The notes beneath the pieces were generated by a model, which saw only the letters and a program-made list of their open reading frames with translations, was not told the origin of the DNA and made no database searches. 64,000 nt of DNA from Gordius sp. MW1 (Eukaryota > Nematomorpha > Gordioida > Gordea > Gordiidae), in NCBI GenBank assembly GCA_964036665.1, contig OZ038526.1:12400001-12464000 (forward strand), given 5' to 3'. The stretch's first letter is position 1; each line of letters starts with the position of its first letter. Positions 21,744-32,400 of the stretch are shown piece after piece. Position numbers and translations under genes: made by a program.

Positions 21744-21747
21744 TATT
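21744..21747. repeat. Target-site duplication TATT (left)
   Basis: TATT precedes the 5' LTR and recurs at 26410-26413 after the 3' LTR. Joining the flanks restores the satellite consensus CCAACCGTATTCATCCG apart from one base, proving insertion into an existing monomer. Confidence 0.9.
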
Positions 21748-22138
21748 TATAGAGGCTACGAATTAAATTAAACGCGCTAATTGGAATCAAAAACCTTCTT
21801 TCGTACGCTACTTTCCCTTGACCCCGTCTAGGCGAATCTAACACGTTACTTTATTTAATAGCCCCTCGCTTGTACTTAAACATCACGTTTTTTTTAATTT
21901 AATACCCCCTCGCTTGTACTTAACCATCACGTTATTTTTATTTATATAGCCCCTCGCTTGTACTTCACCATCACGTTATTTTTATTTTAATAGCCCCTCG
22001 CTTGTATTCAACCATCGCCTGATTATTCAAATGATAATGGGCTCGCGCAGCTACATAAGCACAACGTTTAAAACTAATGGGATCATTATTCATTTTTTCG
22101 CATAAGTATCTCTTCTAATTAATGAAATAAATACTTCA
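21748..22138 (+). repeat. 5' LTR
   Basis: It begins TATAGAGGCTACG where the 3' LTR has TGTAGAGG, so the first dinucleotide is mutated from TG, and it ends ACTTCA. Four 44-bp subrepeats start at 21860, 21904, 21948 and 21992, with core AGCCCCTCGCTTGTACTT. Downstream lie GCAGCTACATAAGCAC, a possible TATA-like core promoter near 22045-22062, and AATGAAATAA near the end. Confidence 0.93.
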
Positions 22139-22140
22139 TT

Positions 22141-22149
22141 TGGTGACCC
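22141..22149 (+). promoter_or_regulatory. Primer-binding site, tRNA-Trp type
   Basis: TGGTGACCC starts two bases after the 5' LTR. It is complementary to the 3' end of eukaryotic tRNA-Trp (ending GGGTCACCA). Complementarity stops after nine bases, where the element reads AAAA, so the site is shortened or mutated. Confidence 0.75.
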
Positions 22150-22153
22150 AAAA

Positions 22154-22567
22154 ATGTCCACGCAACCATCTGATATGGAGGTTAAAAGCGAAAATGCCAC
22201 ATATTTTAAACTGCCACAGTATAACAATATAAACCCCCGCTCATGGTTCATCCAAATAGAGGCTCTTTTCTTGGTAAGAAAGATAAAAAGCGAAGCTACC
22301 AAAGTTGGGTACTTAATAGAAGCCTTGCCACTGGAAATAACCATCGAAATTCAAGACATCCTACAAAATATGCCCGACATTTTACCCTATACAACAATGA
22401 AAGCAGCCATCATAGACCGCACTAGCCAATCCGATTCTGCTAGACTTCGTGCTCTTCTCACAACTGTCGAATTAGGAGATCGCACCCCATCCCAGCTTCT
22501 GCGTTTCATGAAAAATCTTCTGGGAACGAATTCCATGGATGAACGAGTTGTTAAAGAACTTTGGTAA
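22154..22567 (+). pseudogene. gag: Gag, N-terminal part
   Basis: ATG at 22154, five bases after the primer site, opens 137 codons ending in TAA. The sequence starts MSTQPSDME and contains FKLPQYNNINPRSWFIQIEA, the usual opening of CsRn1-like Gag capsid (a Pro-x-Trp...Phe pattern). The frame closes within the capsid region, and the next frame picks up Gag-like sequence, so a frameshift near 22540-22565 broke it. Confidence 0.8.
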
Positions 22568-23198
22568 ACTTCCAAAAAACATGACCGGCATTTTGGCAAT
22601 TGTTTCTGACGAGCAGTCCCTCTCCAAATTGGCCGAAACTGCGGACAAAATTGTAGAGACCTATCACAACTCCACATGTCCAATTGTAAATGTAGTCACG
22701 GAAGATGAATCGACTCGGCTTAGGGAGATGATTGCAAAACTCACACAGGAGGTACAAAATTTAAAAATCTCAATCAATAGGCCACGTGATCGTTCCAACT
22801 CGAGACGCCGCAATCCCTCTACCGTTCGCCACCCTAGCGCGCATATTCAACCAAATATACTTTGTTGGTACCATTACCGCTTTAAAGACAAGGCGCTCAA
22901 ATGCGTGCAACCTTGCGCATTACCCCCCCTCGACAAACTAGTAGACCACCCAGGGATGGCGACGCCTGATCTTGGTCTAAAACTTAGTCGCTTATTTTAC
23001 ATATTCGACAAATCCACGGGTCAGCGATTTCTCAGTGACACAGGCGCGGAAATTTCCGTTATTCCGCCTTCTCGAGACCATTCCTTGACCCCTTCATATG
23101 TGCAACTTCAGGCCGCCAATTCTACCCCTATCAAAACATATGGCCAAACACTTTGGACCTCGGCCTACGCAAAGAATTTAGATGGATTTTTACAATAG
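22539..23198 (+). pseudogene. gag-pro: Gag C-terminus with CHCC finger, and protease
   Basis: This frame carries the rest of capsid, an Arg-rich linker (RPRDRSNSRRR), then a finger at 22863-22916 with pattern CX2HX9CX3C, the CHCC type of CsRn1 elements in place of the common CCHC. An aspartic protease follows, with catalytic DTG at 23037-23045 ([12 protein letters not shown]). The frame goes astray near 23150 and stops at 23198. Protease continues in the next frame ([14 protein letters not shown]). In an intact element Gag and Pol would be one continuous or frameshifted polyprotein. Confidence 0.8.
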
Positions 23199-23965
23199 CA
23201 GACGTTAAACAGCCAATCATCGGAGCCTATTTTCTTAATCACTACCATCTAGTAGTTGATATAAAAAAGAAGCAGCTCTTCGACACTCAAACAACATTAA
23301 CATCTGCAGGCAAGGCTACACTCGCTACGTCAATCAACATACAAGTTGGGATAATTGGCACCTCCCCCATCAAATCACTACTTCAGAAGTATGCCTCCAT
23401 AGTGTCCCCTTCTGATTATAAGGCTCAAGTAACTCATAGCACTCACCACCATATCCACACCAACGGCCCCCCGGTTCGCTCAAAACCAAGGAGACTCTTC
23501 CCGGACAAGCTTAAGATTGCCCGAGACGAATTTACTCACATGCTCGAACTTGGTATAATCCGTCCCTCTAACAGTGACTGGTCCTCACCCCTGCACATGG
23601 TACCCAAGAAGGCCGCGGGAGATTGGAGACCTTGTGGCGACTATCGCATGCTCAACAGTCGTACAATTCCCGACTATTATCCACTTCCCCACCTCCATGA
23701 TTTTGCGCTGACCCTTTGCAATAAAACGGTATTCTCAAAGATCGACTTAGTCAGGGCATACCACCAAATTCCAATGGCCCCCGAGGATATTTCTACAACC
23801 GCCATCACAACCCCGTTCGGTCTTTTTGAATTTCTTCGCATGCCATTTGGCCTTCGCAACGCTGCCCAGACGTTTCAACGCTTTATGGACCAAGTTTTTA
23901 GAGAACTTGACTTTGTTTTTGTTTACCTTGACGACGTACTCATCGCGAGTTCTTCCATTGATGAA
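23153..23965 (+). pseudogene. pol: Protease end and reverse transcriptase
   Basis: It covers the protease C-terminus ([12 protein letters not shown]) and then the Ty3/gypsy reverse transcriptase: [44 protein letters not shown] (first catalytic Asp), [17 protein letters not shown] and the active site YLDD at 23924-23935. After about 23960 the frame loses similarity and the family sequence shifts to another frame (GHKITPQGL at about 24067), showing an indel. All catalytic aspartates of the polymerase are retained, but the frame is not. Confidence 0.88.
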
Positions 23966-24063
23966 CACCACAACATATTAGACTGGTTTTTGAAAGACTC
24001 AAGTCATTCGGGATTAAAATCAGTCAGGATAAATGCGTATGGTGCCAAAACGAAATTAATTTT

Positions 24064-24246
24064 TTGGGACACAAAATCACCCCTCAAGGTTTGTCACCCC
24101 TTCAGGACAAGGTGGAAGCAATCCTCAATTTCCCACAGCCTACTTCGATGACTCAGTTGAGACGCTTCTTAGGGATGATTAATTTTTATAGACGGTTATG
24201 TGTGCCGATTTACTCAAACCTCTCACCGATTTGCTCGACGGTTTAA
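24064..24246 (+). pseudogene. pol: Reverse transcriptase thumb/connection fragment
   Basis: [12 protein letters not shown], then [20 protein letters not shown] and YRR match the region between the polymerase core and RNase H in Ty3/gypsy Pol. The frame leaves the family sequence near 24200, where the following frame ([11 protein letters not shown]) takes over, so two indels flank this piece. Confidence 0.8.
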
Positions 24247-25352
24247 AGAAGACAATTTCCTGCACCCCGGAAGCTTCGACTGCTTTTAACAACGCCAAAC
24301 TCGCTTTAAGCAATGTCGTGCCTCTCTCCCATCTTCAAAAAGACGCTCAAATCTCAATCATCACCGACGCCTCCAACTCAGCTGTAGGAGCCGTATTACA
24401 TCAAACAACTAACGGTAATACGCTTACTTGGGCCTTTTTTACCCAAAAGCTAACAAAAACTCAACAACGATTAGAAGGTCATGACACTATTTATACAGAC
24501 CACAAGCCACTAACTTATGCTTTCAGTACACCTATCGACAAATACTCCCCGCGGGAGATTAGACAGTTGGACTATATTTCGCAATATACTACCGATCTCC
24601 AATATATAGCTGGCAAATCAAATGTAGTCGCTGACACCCTCTCAAGGTCTGAAATTGATTCCGTTGATTTTAAAGACATGCCCCTAGTAGAAAGGTTAGC
24701 TTTGGCTCAGATGGAAGAAAAGTCGGCATTTCAGGACCTAAAGTCCCTAAAATTAACGCAACTTCGTATACCTGGCTCTGATTTGACCGTGCAATGCGAC
24801 ATGTCCACAACCTCACCTCGACCACTCGTTCCAACTTCACTCAGACGCGTAATTTTTGATAACTTCCACAACTTATCACACCCTGGTACGCGTGCAACAC
24901 TTAAGCTGATTTCACGTCGATATGTTTGGCCCTCCATCAATATGGATGTAAGGAAATGGGGTAAATCATGCGTTGCTTGTCAAAAATCGAAGATTCATCG
25001 TCACATAAAAGCCCCTTTAGGCACATTTGCTGAACCTGACGCTCGATTTAGCCACATCCACGTCGATCTCGTTGGTCCACTACCACCGTCGAATGGACAT
25101 ACCCACTTACTCACCATTATTGACCGTTTCACACGATGGCCTGTCGCCATGCCGATCCGTGACACCTCAGCCCAAACGGTTGCAAAAGCTCTGATCAAGT
25201 ATTGGATAGCTGACCTCGGAGTACCATCAAGCCTCACAACAGATAGAGGTCCCCAGTTTGAGTCCCAATTATTTCGGAATCTCACGCAACTCCTTGGTGT
25301 AAATCACATCACAACCACTGCCTATCATCCACAAGCCAAACGGCATGATTGA
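24198..25352 (+). pseudogene. pol: RNase H (internally deleted) and integrase core
   Basis: RNase H begins with [15 protein letters not shown] (first catalytic Asp) and has YTDHKPL. The segment between QQRLEG and that motif is about 20 residues short and lacks the catalytic Glu region. Integrase follows: an HHCC zinc finger (HNLSH at 24868-24882, CVAC at about 24969-24980), then the DDE core with [10 protein letters not shown] (first Asp) and [10 protein letters not shown] (second Asp). The frame breaks near 25335, just before the catalytic Glu, which lies in the next frame. Confidence 0.88.
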
Positions 25353-25986
25353 GAGATTTCATCGACAGTTGAAAAGTTTCTTGATGGCACAAGGTGACAC
25401 AAACAAATGGGATGAGCTCTAACCATTAATTTTGCTTGGCATTCGAACCACAATCAAGGAAGACTTAGGTTGCACTCCAGCCGAATTAGTTTATGGCACT
25501 ACACTTAGACTTCCCGGCGAATTTTTCACGAACTCAAGAACACCTCATAACGCCTCCGAATTTATTAAATGCCTAAAACAACATTTTTACCATTTACCTT
25601 TTAAAAAAGTCAGGACACAATTGACGAGTACAACTTCACTTCTTAGGGACTGTAAATACGTTTTTATCCGTAATGATTTCGTTCGAAAAAGTTTGGTGCC
25701 ACCATATGACGGCTAGTTCAGAGTAAAGTCCAAACATGCTAAATATTTCATTGAAAAAAACGGAAAAGCTGACTCAGTTTCGATCGAGCGATTGAAACCT
25801 GCATATATAGATACTTCAACTCAGCCGCTTACGGATACCGAAAATGTAAATCCACCCAAAGTTTGTCCCTCCGACGACATCGCCGGACCAGCTAACTCCG
25901 CCCCAGACCTAACAAAATTAAAAGAAAACCCATACATCACATCGAGAGGAAGGCACGTGCATTGGCGCTATAAACTACTACATTAG
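25340..25986 (+). pseudogene. pol: Integrase C-terminal part with two stops
   Basis: In this frame lie the catalytic-Glu helix (IERFHRQLK), CTPAELVYGTTLRLPGEFF, and VPPYDG at about 25696-25713, which resembles the GPY/F module. TAA at 25420-25422 and TAG at 25714-25716 interrupt it. A Pro/Thr-rich tail ends at TAG 25984-25986, 33 bases before the 3' LTR. No chromodomain is visible. Confidence 0.8.
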
Positions 25987-26019
25987 CCACAACTCTCCGA
26001 GTGGAGCCCCGAGGATAGT

Positions 26020-26409
26020 TGTAGAGGCTACGAATTAAATTAAACGCGCTAATTGGAATCAAAAACCTTCTTTCGCACGCTACTTTCCCTTGACCCCGTC
26101 TAGGCAAATTCTAACACGTTACTTTATTTAATAGCCCCTCGCTTGTACTTAACCATCACGTTATTTTTATTTTAATAGCCCCTCGCTTGTACTTAACCAT
26201 CACGTTATTTTTATTTATATGGCCCCTCACTTGTACTTAACCATCACGTTATTTTTATTTTAATAGCCCCTCGCTTGTATTCAACCATCGCCTGATTATT
26301 CAAATGATAATGGGCTCGCGCAGCTACATAAGCACAACCTTAAACTAATGGGATCATTATTCATTTTTTCGCATAAGTATCTCTTCTAATTAATGAAATA
26401 ACCACTTCA
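26020..26409 (+). repeat. 3' LTR
   Basis: TGTAGAGGCTACG...CACTTCA with the canonical TG/CA ends. The four 44-bp subrepeats start at 26133, 26177, 26221 and 26265, the same array as the 5' LTR. A purine-rich stretch (GAGTGGAGCCCCGAGGATAG, 26000-26019) immediately upstream is the likely polypurine primer. TATT at 26410-26413 is the right target duplication. Confidence 0.93.
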
Positions 26410-26413
26410 TATT

Positions 26414-29400
26414 CATCCGATGACAGTTGTCGTTTTAAGACGTAATTTCATGATGAAAAGTAAAAATTTATCAGAATCAGGAAACAATTACTTTGAAATC
26501 ATGATCGCAAAGAGCAGTTTTCAAAAATTAAGCTTTCACGTTGCGATACAACAAAATAATCGCAACAATAAAACGTTCTCTTTTGTCAAAATGAAAGTTC
26601 TCGCAGCTTAAAACTTCTTTTCGGGAGCGAATCGAGGATAATAGGATTCTCGAATTGGCTTTCTTTTATATATTTTTTTAAGCTCTTTCACATAAAATAA
26701 CAAAAAAGAAATTTTTTACCTCAAAATTTTTCACTTTTTTTTCCAGCCGTATTCATCCGATTAAAGTTGTCGTTTTAAGCGTGATTTCCATGATAAAAAG
26801 TAAAAATTTATCAGAATCAGAAAACAATTACTTTGAAATCATGATCGCAAAGAGCAGTTTTCAAAAATTAATCTTTCACGCTGCGATACAACAAACTAAT
26901 CGAAACAATAAAACTCTTTTGTCAAAATGAGAGTTCTCGCAGCTTAAAACTTCTTTTCGGGAGCGAATCGAGGATAATAGGATTCTCAAATTGGCTTTTT
27001 TTATATATATTTTCAGGCTCTTTCACATAAAATAACAAAAAAGAATTTTTTTACCTCAAAATTTTTCAAATTTTTGTTTCAACCGTATTCATCCGATGAA
27101 AGTTGTCGTTTTCAGACACGATTTCCATGATAAAAAGTAAAATTTTATCAGAATCAGAAAACTATTACTTTGAAATCATGATAGCATAGAGCAGTGTCCA
27201 AAAATTAAGCACTCACGTTGCTCTATAACAAACTAATTTAAACAATAAAACGTTGTCTTTTGTCAAAATGATAATTTTCGCAGCTTAAAACTTCTTTTCG
27301 GGAGCGAATCGAGGATAATAGGATTCTCAAATTGGTTTTCTTTTATATATTTTTTCAAGCTCTTTCACATAAAATAACAAAAAAGAAATTTTTTTACCTC
27401 AAAATCTTTCACTTTTTTTCCAACCGTATTCATTCGATGAAAGGTGTCGTTTTAAGACGTGATTTCCATGATAAAAAGTAAAAATTTATCAGAATCAGAA
27501 AACAATTACTTTGAAATCATGATCGCATAGAGCATTGTATAAAAATTATGCACTCACGTTGCGATATAACAAACTAATCTAAACAATAAAACGTTGTCTT
27601 TTGTCAAAATGAGAGTTGCAGCTTAAAACTTCTTTTCGGGAGCGAATCGAGGATAATAAGATTCTCAAATTGGCTTTCTATTATATATTTTTTCAAGCTC
27701 TTTCACATAAAATAACAAAATAGAAATTTTTTTACTTCAAAATTTTTCACTTTTTTTCCAACCGTATTCATCCGATCAAAGTTGTCGTTTTAAGACACGA
27801 TTTAAATGATAAAAGGTAAATTTTATCAGAATCAGAAAACAATTACTTTGAAATCATGATCGCAAAAAGCAGTGTCCAAGAATTAAGCACTCACGTTGCG
27901 ATATAACAAACTAATTTAAACAATAAAACGTTGTCTTTTGTCAAAATGAGAATTTTCGCAGCTTAAAACTTCTTTTCGGGAGCGAATCGAGGATAATAGG
28001 ATTCTCAAGTTGGCTTTCTTTTATATATTTTTTCAAGCTCTTTCACATAAAATAACAAAAAAGAAATTTTTTACCTCAAATTTTTTGACATTTCTTCTTT
28101 CAACCGTATTCATCCGATGAAAGTTATCGTTTTCAGATACTATTTCCATGATAAAAAGTAAAAATTTATCAGAATCAGAAAACTATTACTTTGAAATCAT
28201 GATAGCATAGAGCAGTGTCCAAATATTAAGCACTCACGTTGCGATATAACAAACTAATTTAAACAATAAAACGTTGTCTTTTGTCAAAATGATAATTTTC
28301 GCAGCTTAAAACTTCTTTTCGGGAGCGAATCGAGGATAATAGGATTCTCAAATTGGTTTTCTTTTATATATTTTTTCAAGCTCTTTCACATAAAATAACA
28401 AAAAAGAAATTTTTTTACCTCAAAATCTTTCACTTTTTTTCCAACCGTATTCATTCGATGAAAGTTGTCGTTTTAAGACGTGATTTCCATGATAAAAAGT
28501 AAAAATTTATCAGAATCAGAAAACAATTACTTTGAAATCATGATCGCAAAGAGCAGTGTCTAAAAATTAAGCACTCACTGCGATATAACAAACTAATTTA
28601 AACAATAAAACGTTGTCTTTTGTCAAAAGGAGAGTTCTAGCAGCTTAAAACTTCTTTTCGGGAGCGAATCGAGGATAATAGGATTCTCAAATTGGCTTTC
28701 TTTTATATATTTTTTCAAGCTCTTTCACATAAAATAACAAAAAAGAAATTTTTTACCTCAAATTTTTTGACATTTCTTCTTTCAACCGTATTCATCCGAT
28801 GAAAGTTATCGTTTTCAGACACGATTTCCATGATAAAAGTAAAAATTTATCAGAATCAGAAAACTATTATTTTGAAATCATGATCGCATAGAGCAGTGTA
28901 TAAAAATTATGCACTCACGTTGCGATATAACAAACTAATCTAAACAATAAAACGTTGTCTTTTGTCAAAATGAGACTTGCAGCTTAAAACTTCTTTTAGG
29001 GAGCGAATCGAGGATAAACAGATTCTCAAATTGGCTTTCTATTATATATTTTTTCAAGCTCTTTCACATAAAATAACAAAATAGAAATTTTTTTACTTCA
29101 AAATTTTTTACTTTTTTTCCAACCGTATTCATCCGATCAAAGTTGTCGTTTTAAGACACGATAAATGATAAAAGGTAAATTTTATCAGAATCAGAAAACA
29201 ATTACTTTGAAATCATGATCGCAAAGAGCAGTGTCCAAGAATTAAGCACTCACGTTGCGATATAACAAACTAATTTAAACAATAAAACGTTGTCTTTTGT
29301 CAAAATGATAATTTTCGCAGCTTAAAACTTCTTTTCGGGAGCCAATCGAGGATAATAGGATTCTCAAATTGGTTTTCTTTTATATATTTTTTCAAGCTCT

Positions 29401-32400
29401 TTCACATAAAATAACAAAAAAGAAGTTTTTTTACCTTAAAATATTTCACTTTTTTTTCCAACCGTATTCATTCGATGAAAGTTGTCGTTTTAAGACGTGA
29501 TTTCCATGATAAAAAGTAAAAATTTATCAGAATCAGAAAACAATTACTTTGAAATCATGATCGCAAAGAGCAGTGTCTAAAAATTAAGCACTCACTGCGA
29601 TATAACAAACTATTTTAAACAATAAAACGTTGTCTTTTGTCAAAATGAGAGTCCTCGCAGCTTAAAACTTCTTTTAGGGAGCGAATCGAGGATAATAGGA
29701 TTCTCAAATTGGCTTTCTTTTATATATTTTTTCAAGCTCTTTCACATAAAATAACAAAAAAGAAATTTTTTACCTCAAAATTTTTCACTTTTTTTTCCAA
29801 CCGTATTCATCCGATGAAAGTTGTCGTTTTAAGCGTGATTTACATGATAAAAAGTAAAAATTTATCAGAATCAGAAAACAATTACTTTGAAATCATGATC
29901 GCAAAGAGCAGTTTTGTAAAAATTAATCTTTCACGTTGCGTACAACAAACTAATCGAAACAATAAAACGTTCTCTTTTGTCAAAATGATAATTTTCGCAG
30001 CTTAAAACTTCTTTTCGGGAGCGAATCGAGGATAAAATAATTCTCAAACTGGCTTTCTTTTATATATTTTTTCAAGCTCTTTCACATAAAATAACAAAAA
30101 AGAAATTTCTTACCTCAAAATTTTTCACTTTTTTTTCCAACCGTATTCATTCGATGAAAGTTGTCGTTTTAAGACGTGATTTCCCTGATAAAAAGTAAAA
30201 ATTTATCAGAATCAGAAAATAATTACTTTGAAATCATGATCGCAAAGAGCAGTGTCTAAAAATTAAGCACTCACTGCGATATAACAAACTAATTTAAACA
30301 ATAAAACGTTGTCTTTTGTCAAAATGAGAGTTCTCGCAGCTTAAAACTTCTTTTCGGGAGCGAATCGAGGATAATAGGATTCTCAAATTGGCTTTCTTTT
30401 ATATATTTTTTCAAGCTCTTTCACATAAAATAACAAAAAAAAAAATTTTTTACCTCAAAATTTTTCCATTTTTTTTCCCAACCGTATTCATCCGATGAAA
30501 GTTGTCGTTTTAAGCGTGATTTACATGATAAAAAGTAAAAATTTATCAGAATCAGAAAACAATTGAAATCATGATCGCAAAGAGCAGTTTTCAAAAATTA
30601 ATCTTTCACGTTGCGATACAACAAACTAATCGAAACAATAAAACGTTATCTTTTGTCAAAATGAGAGTTCTCGCAGCTTAAAACTTCTTTTCGGGAGCGA
30701 ATAGAGGATAATAGGATTCTCAAATTGGCTTTTTTTTATATATTTTTCAGGCTCTTTTACATAAAATAACAAAAAAGAATTTTTTTACCTCAAAATTTTT
30801 CACATTTTTGTTTCAACCGGATTCATCCGATGAAAGTTGTCGTTTTCAGACACGTTTTCCATGATAAAAAGTAAAAACTTATCAGAATCAGAAAACTATT
30901 ACTTTGAAATCATGATAGCATAGAGCAGTGTCCAAGAATTAAGCACTCACGTCGCGATATAACAAACTAATTTAAACAATAAAACGTTGTCTTTTGTCAA
31001 AATGATAATTTTCGCAGCTTAAAACTTCTTTTCGGGAGCGAATCGAGGATAATAGGATTCTCAAATTGGTTTTCTTTTATGTATTTTTTCAAGCTCTTTC
31101 ACATAAAATAACAAAAAAGAAATTTTTTTACCTCAAAATTTCCAACCGTATTCATTCGATGAAAGTTGTCGTTTTAAGACGTGATTTCCATTATAAAAAG
31201 TAAAAATTTATAAGAATCAGAAAACAATTACTTTGAAATCATGATCGCAAAGAGCATTGTCTAAAAATTAAGCACTCACTGCGATATAACAAACTAATTT
31301 AAACAATAAAACGTTGTCTTTTGTCAAAATAAGAGTTGCAGCTTAAAACTTCTTTTCGGGAGCGAATCGAGGATAATAAGATTCTCAAATTAGCTTTCTA
31401 TTATATATTTTTTCAAGCTCTTTCACATAAAATAACAAAATAGAAAATTTTTTACTTCAAAATTTTTCACTTTTTTTCCAACCGTATTCATCCGATCAAA
31501 GTTGTCGTTTTAAGACACGATTTAAATGATAAAAGGTAAATTTTATCAGAATCAGAAAACAATTACTTTGAAATCATGATCGCAAAGAGCAGTGTCCAAG
31601 AATTAAGCACTCACGTTGCTATATAACAAACTAATTTAAACAATAAAACGTTGTCTTTTGTCAAAATGATAATTTTCGCAGCTTAAAACTTCTTTTCGGG
31701 AGCGAGGATAATAGGATTCTCAAATTGGTTTTCTTTTATATATTTTTTCAAGCTCTTTCACATAAAATAACAAAAAAGAAATTTTTTTACCTCAAAATAT
31801 TTCACTTTTTTTTCCAACCGTATTCATTCGATGAAAGTTGTCGTTTTAAGACGTGATTTCCATTTTAAAAAGTAAAAATTTATCAGAATCAGAAAACAAT
31901 TACTTTGAAATCATGATCGCAAAGAGCAGTGTTTAAAAATTAAGCACTCACTGCGATATAACAAACTAATTTAAACAATGAAACGTTGTCTTTTGTCAAA
32001 ATGAGAGTCCTCGCAGCTTAAAACTTCTTTTCGGGAGCGAATCGAGGATAATAGGATTCTCAAATTGGCTTTCTTTTATATATTTTTTCAAGCTCTTTCA
32101 CATAAAATAACAAAAAAGAAATTTTTTACCTCAAAATTTTTCACTTTTTTTTCCAACCGTATTCATCCGATGAAAGTTGTCGTTTTAAGCGTGATTTACA
32201 TGATAAAAAGTAAAAATTTATCAGAATCAGAAAACAATTACTTTGAAATCATGATCGCAAAGAGCAGTTTTCAAAAATTAATCTTTCACGTTGCGATACA
32301 ACAAACTAATCGAAACAATAAAACGTTGTCTTTTGTCAAAATGAGAGTTCTCGAAGCTTAAAACTTCTTTTCGGGAGCGAATCAAGGATAATAGGATTCT

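Larger units (their letters stand above)
21748..26409 (+). mobile_element. Complete but defective Ty3/gypsy LTR retrotransposon (CsRn1-like), 4662 bp
   Basis: It has two LTRs (391 and 390 bp), a 4-bp TATT duplication, a tRNA-Trp-type primer site and domains in the order Gag, protease, reverse transcriptase, RNase H, integrase, which is the Ty3/gypsy order. The Gag finger of form CX2HX9CX3C and the tRNA-Trp primer are features of the CsRn1/Kabuki clade. Five frame changes and two internal stops interrupt the coding region, and part of RNase H is deleted, so the copy is dead. No envelope-like frame is present. The LTRs differ at roughly 15 positions by eye, suggesting a moderately old insertion. 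It is embedded in satellite in the same orientation as the monomer reading used here. Confidence 0.93.

Noticed and set aside
22090..25285. Minus-strand ORFs across the retrotransposon
   Set aside because: They are antisense shadows of the Gag-Pol coding region.
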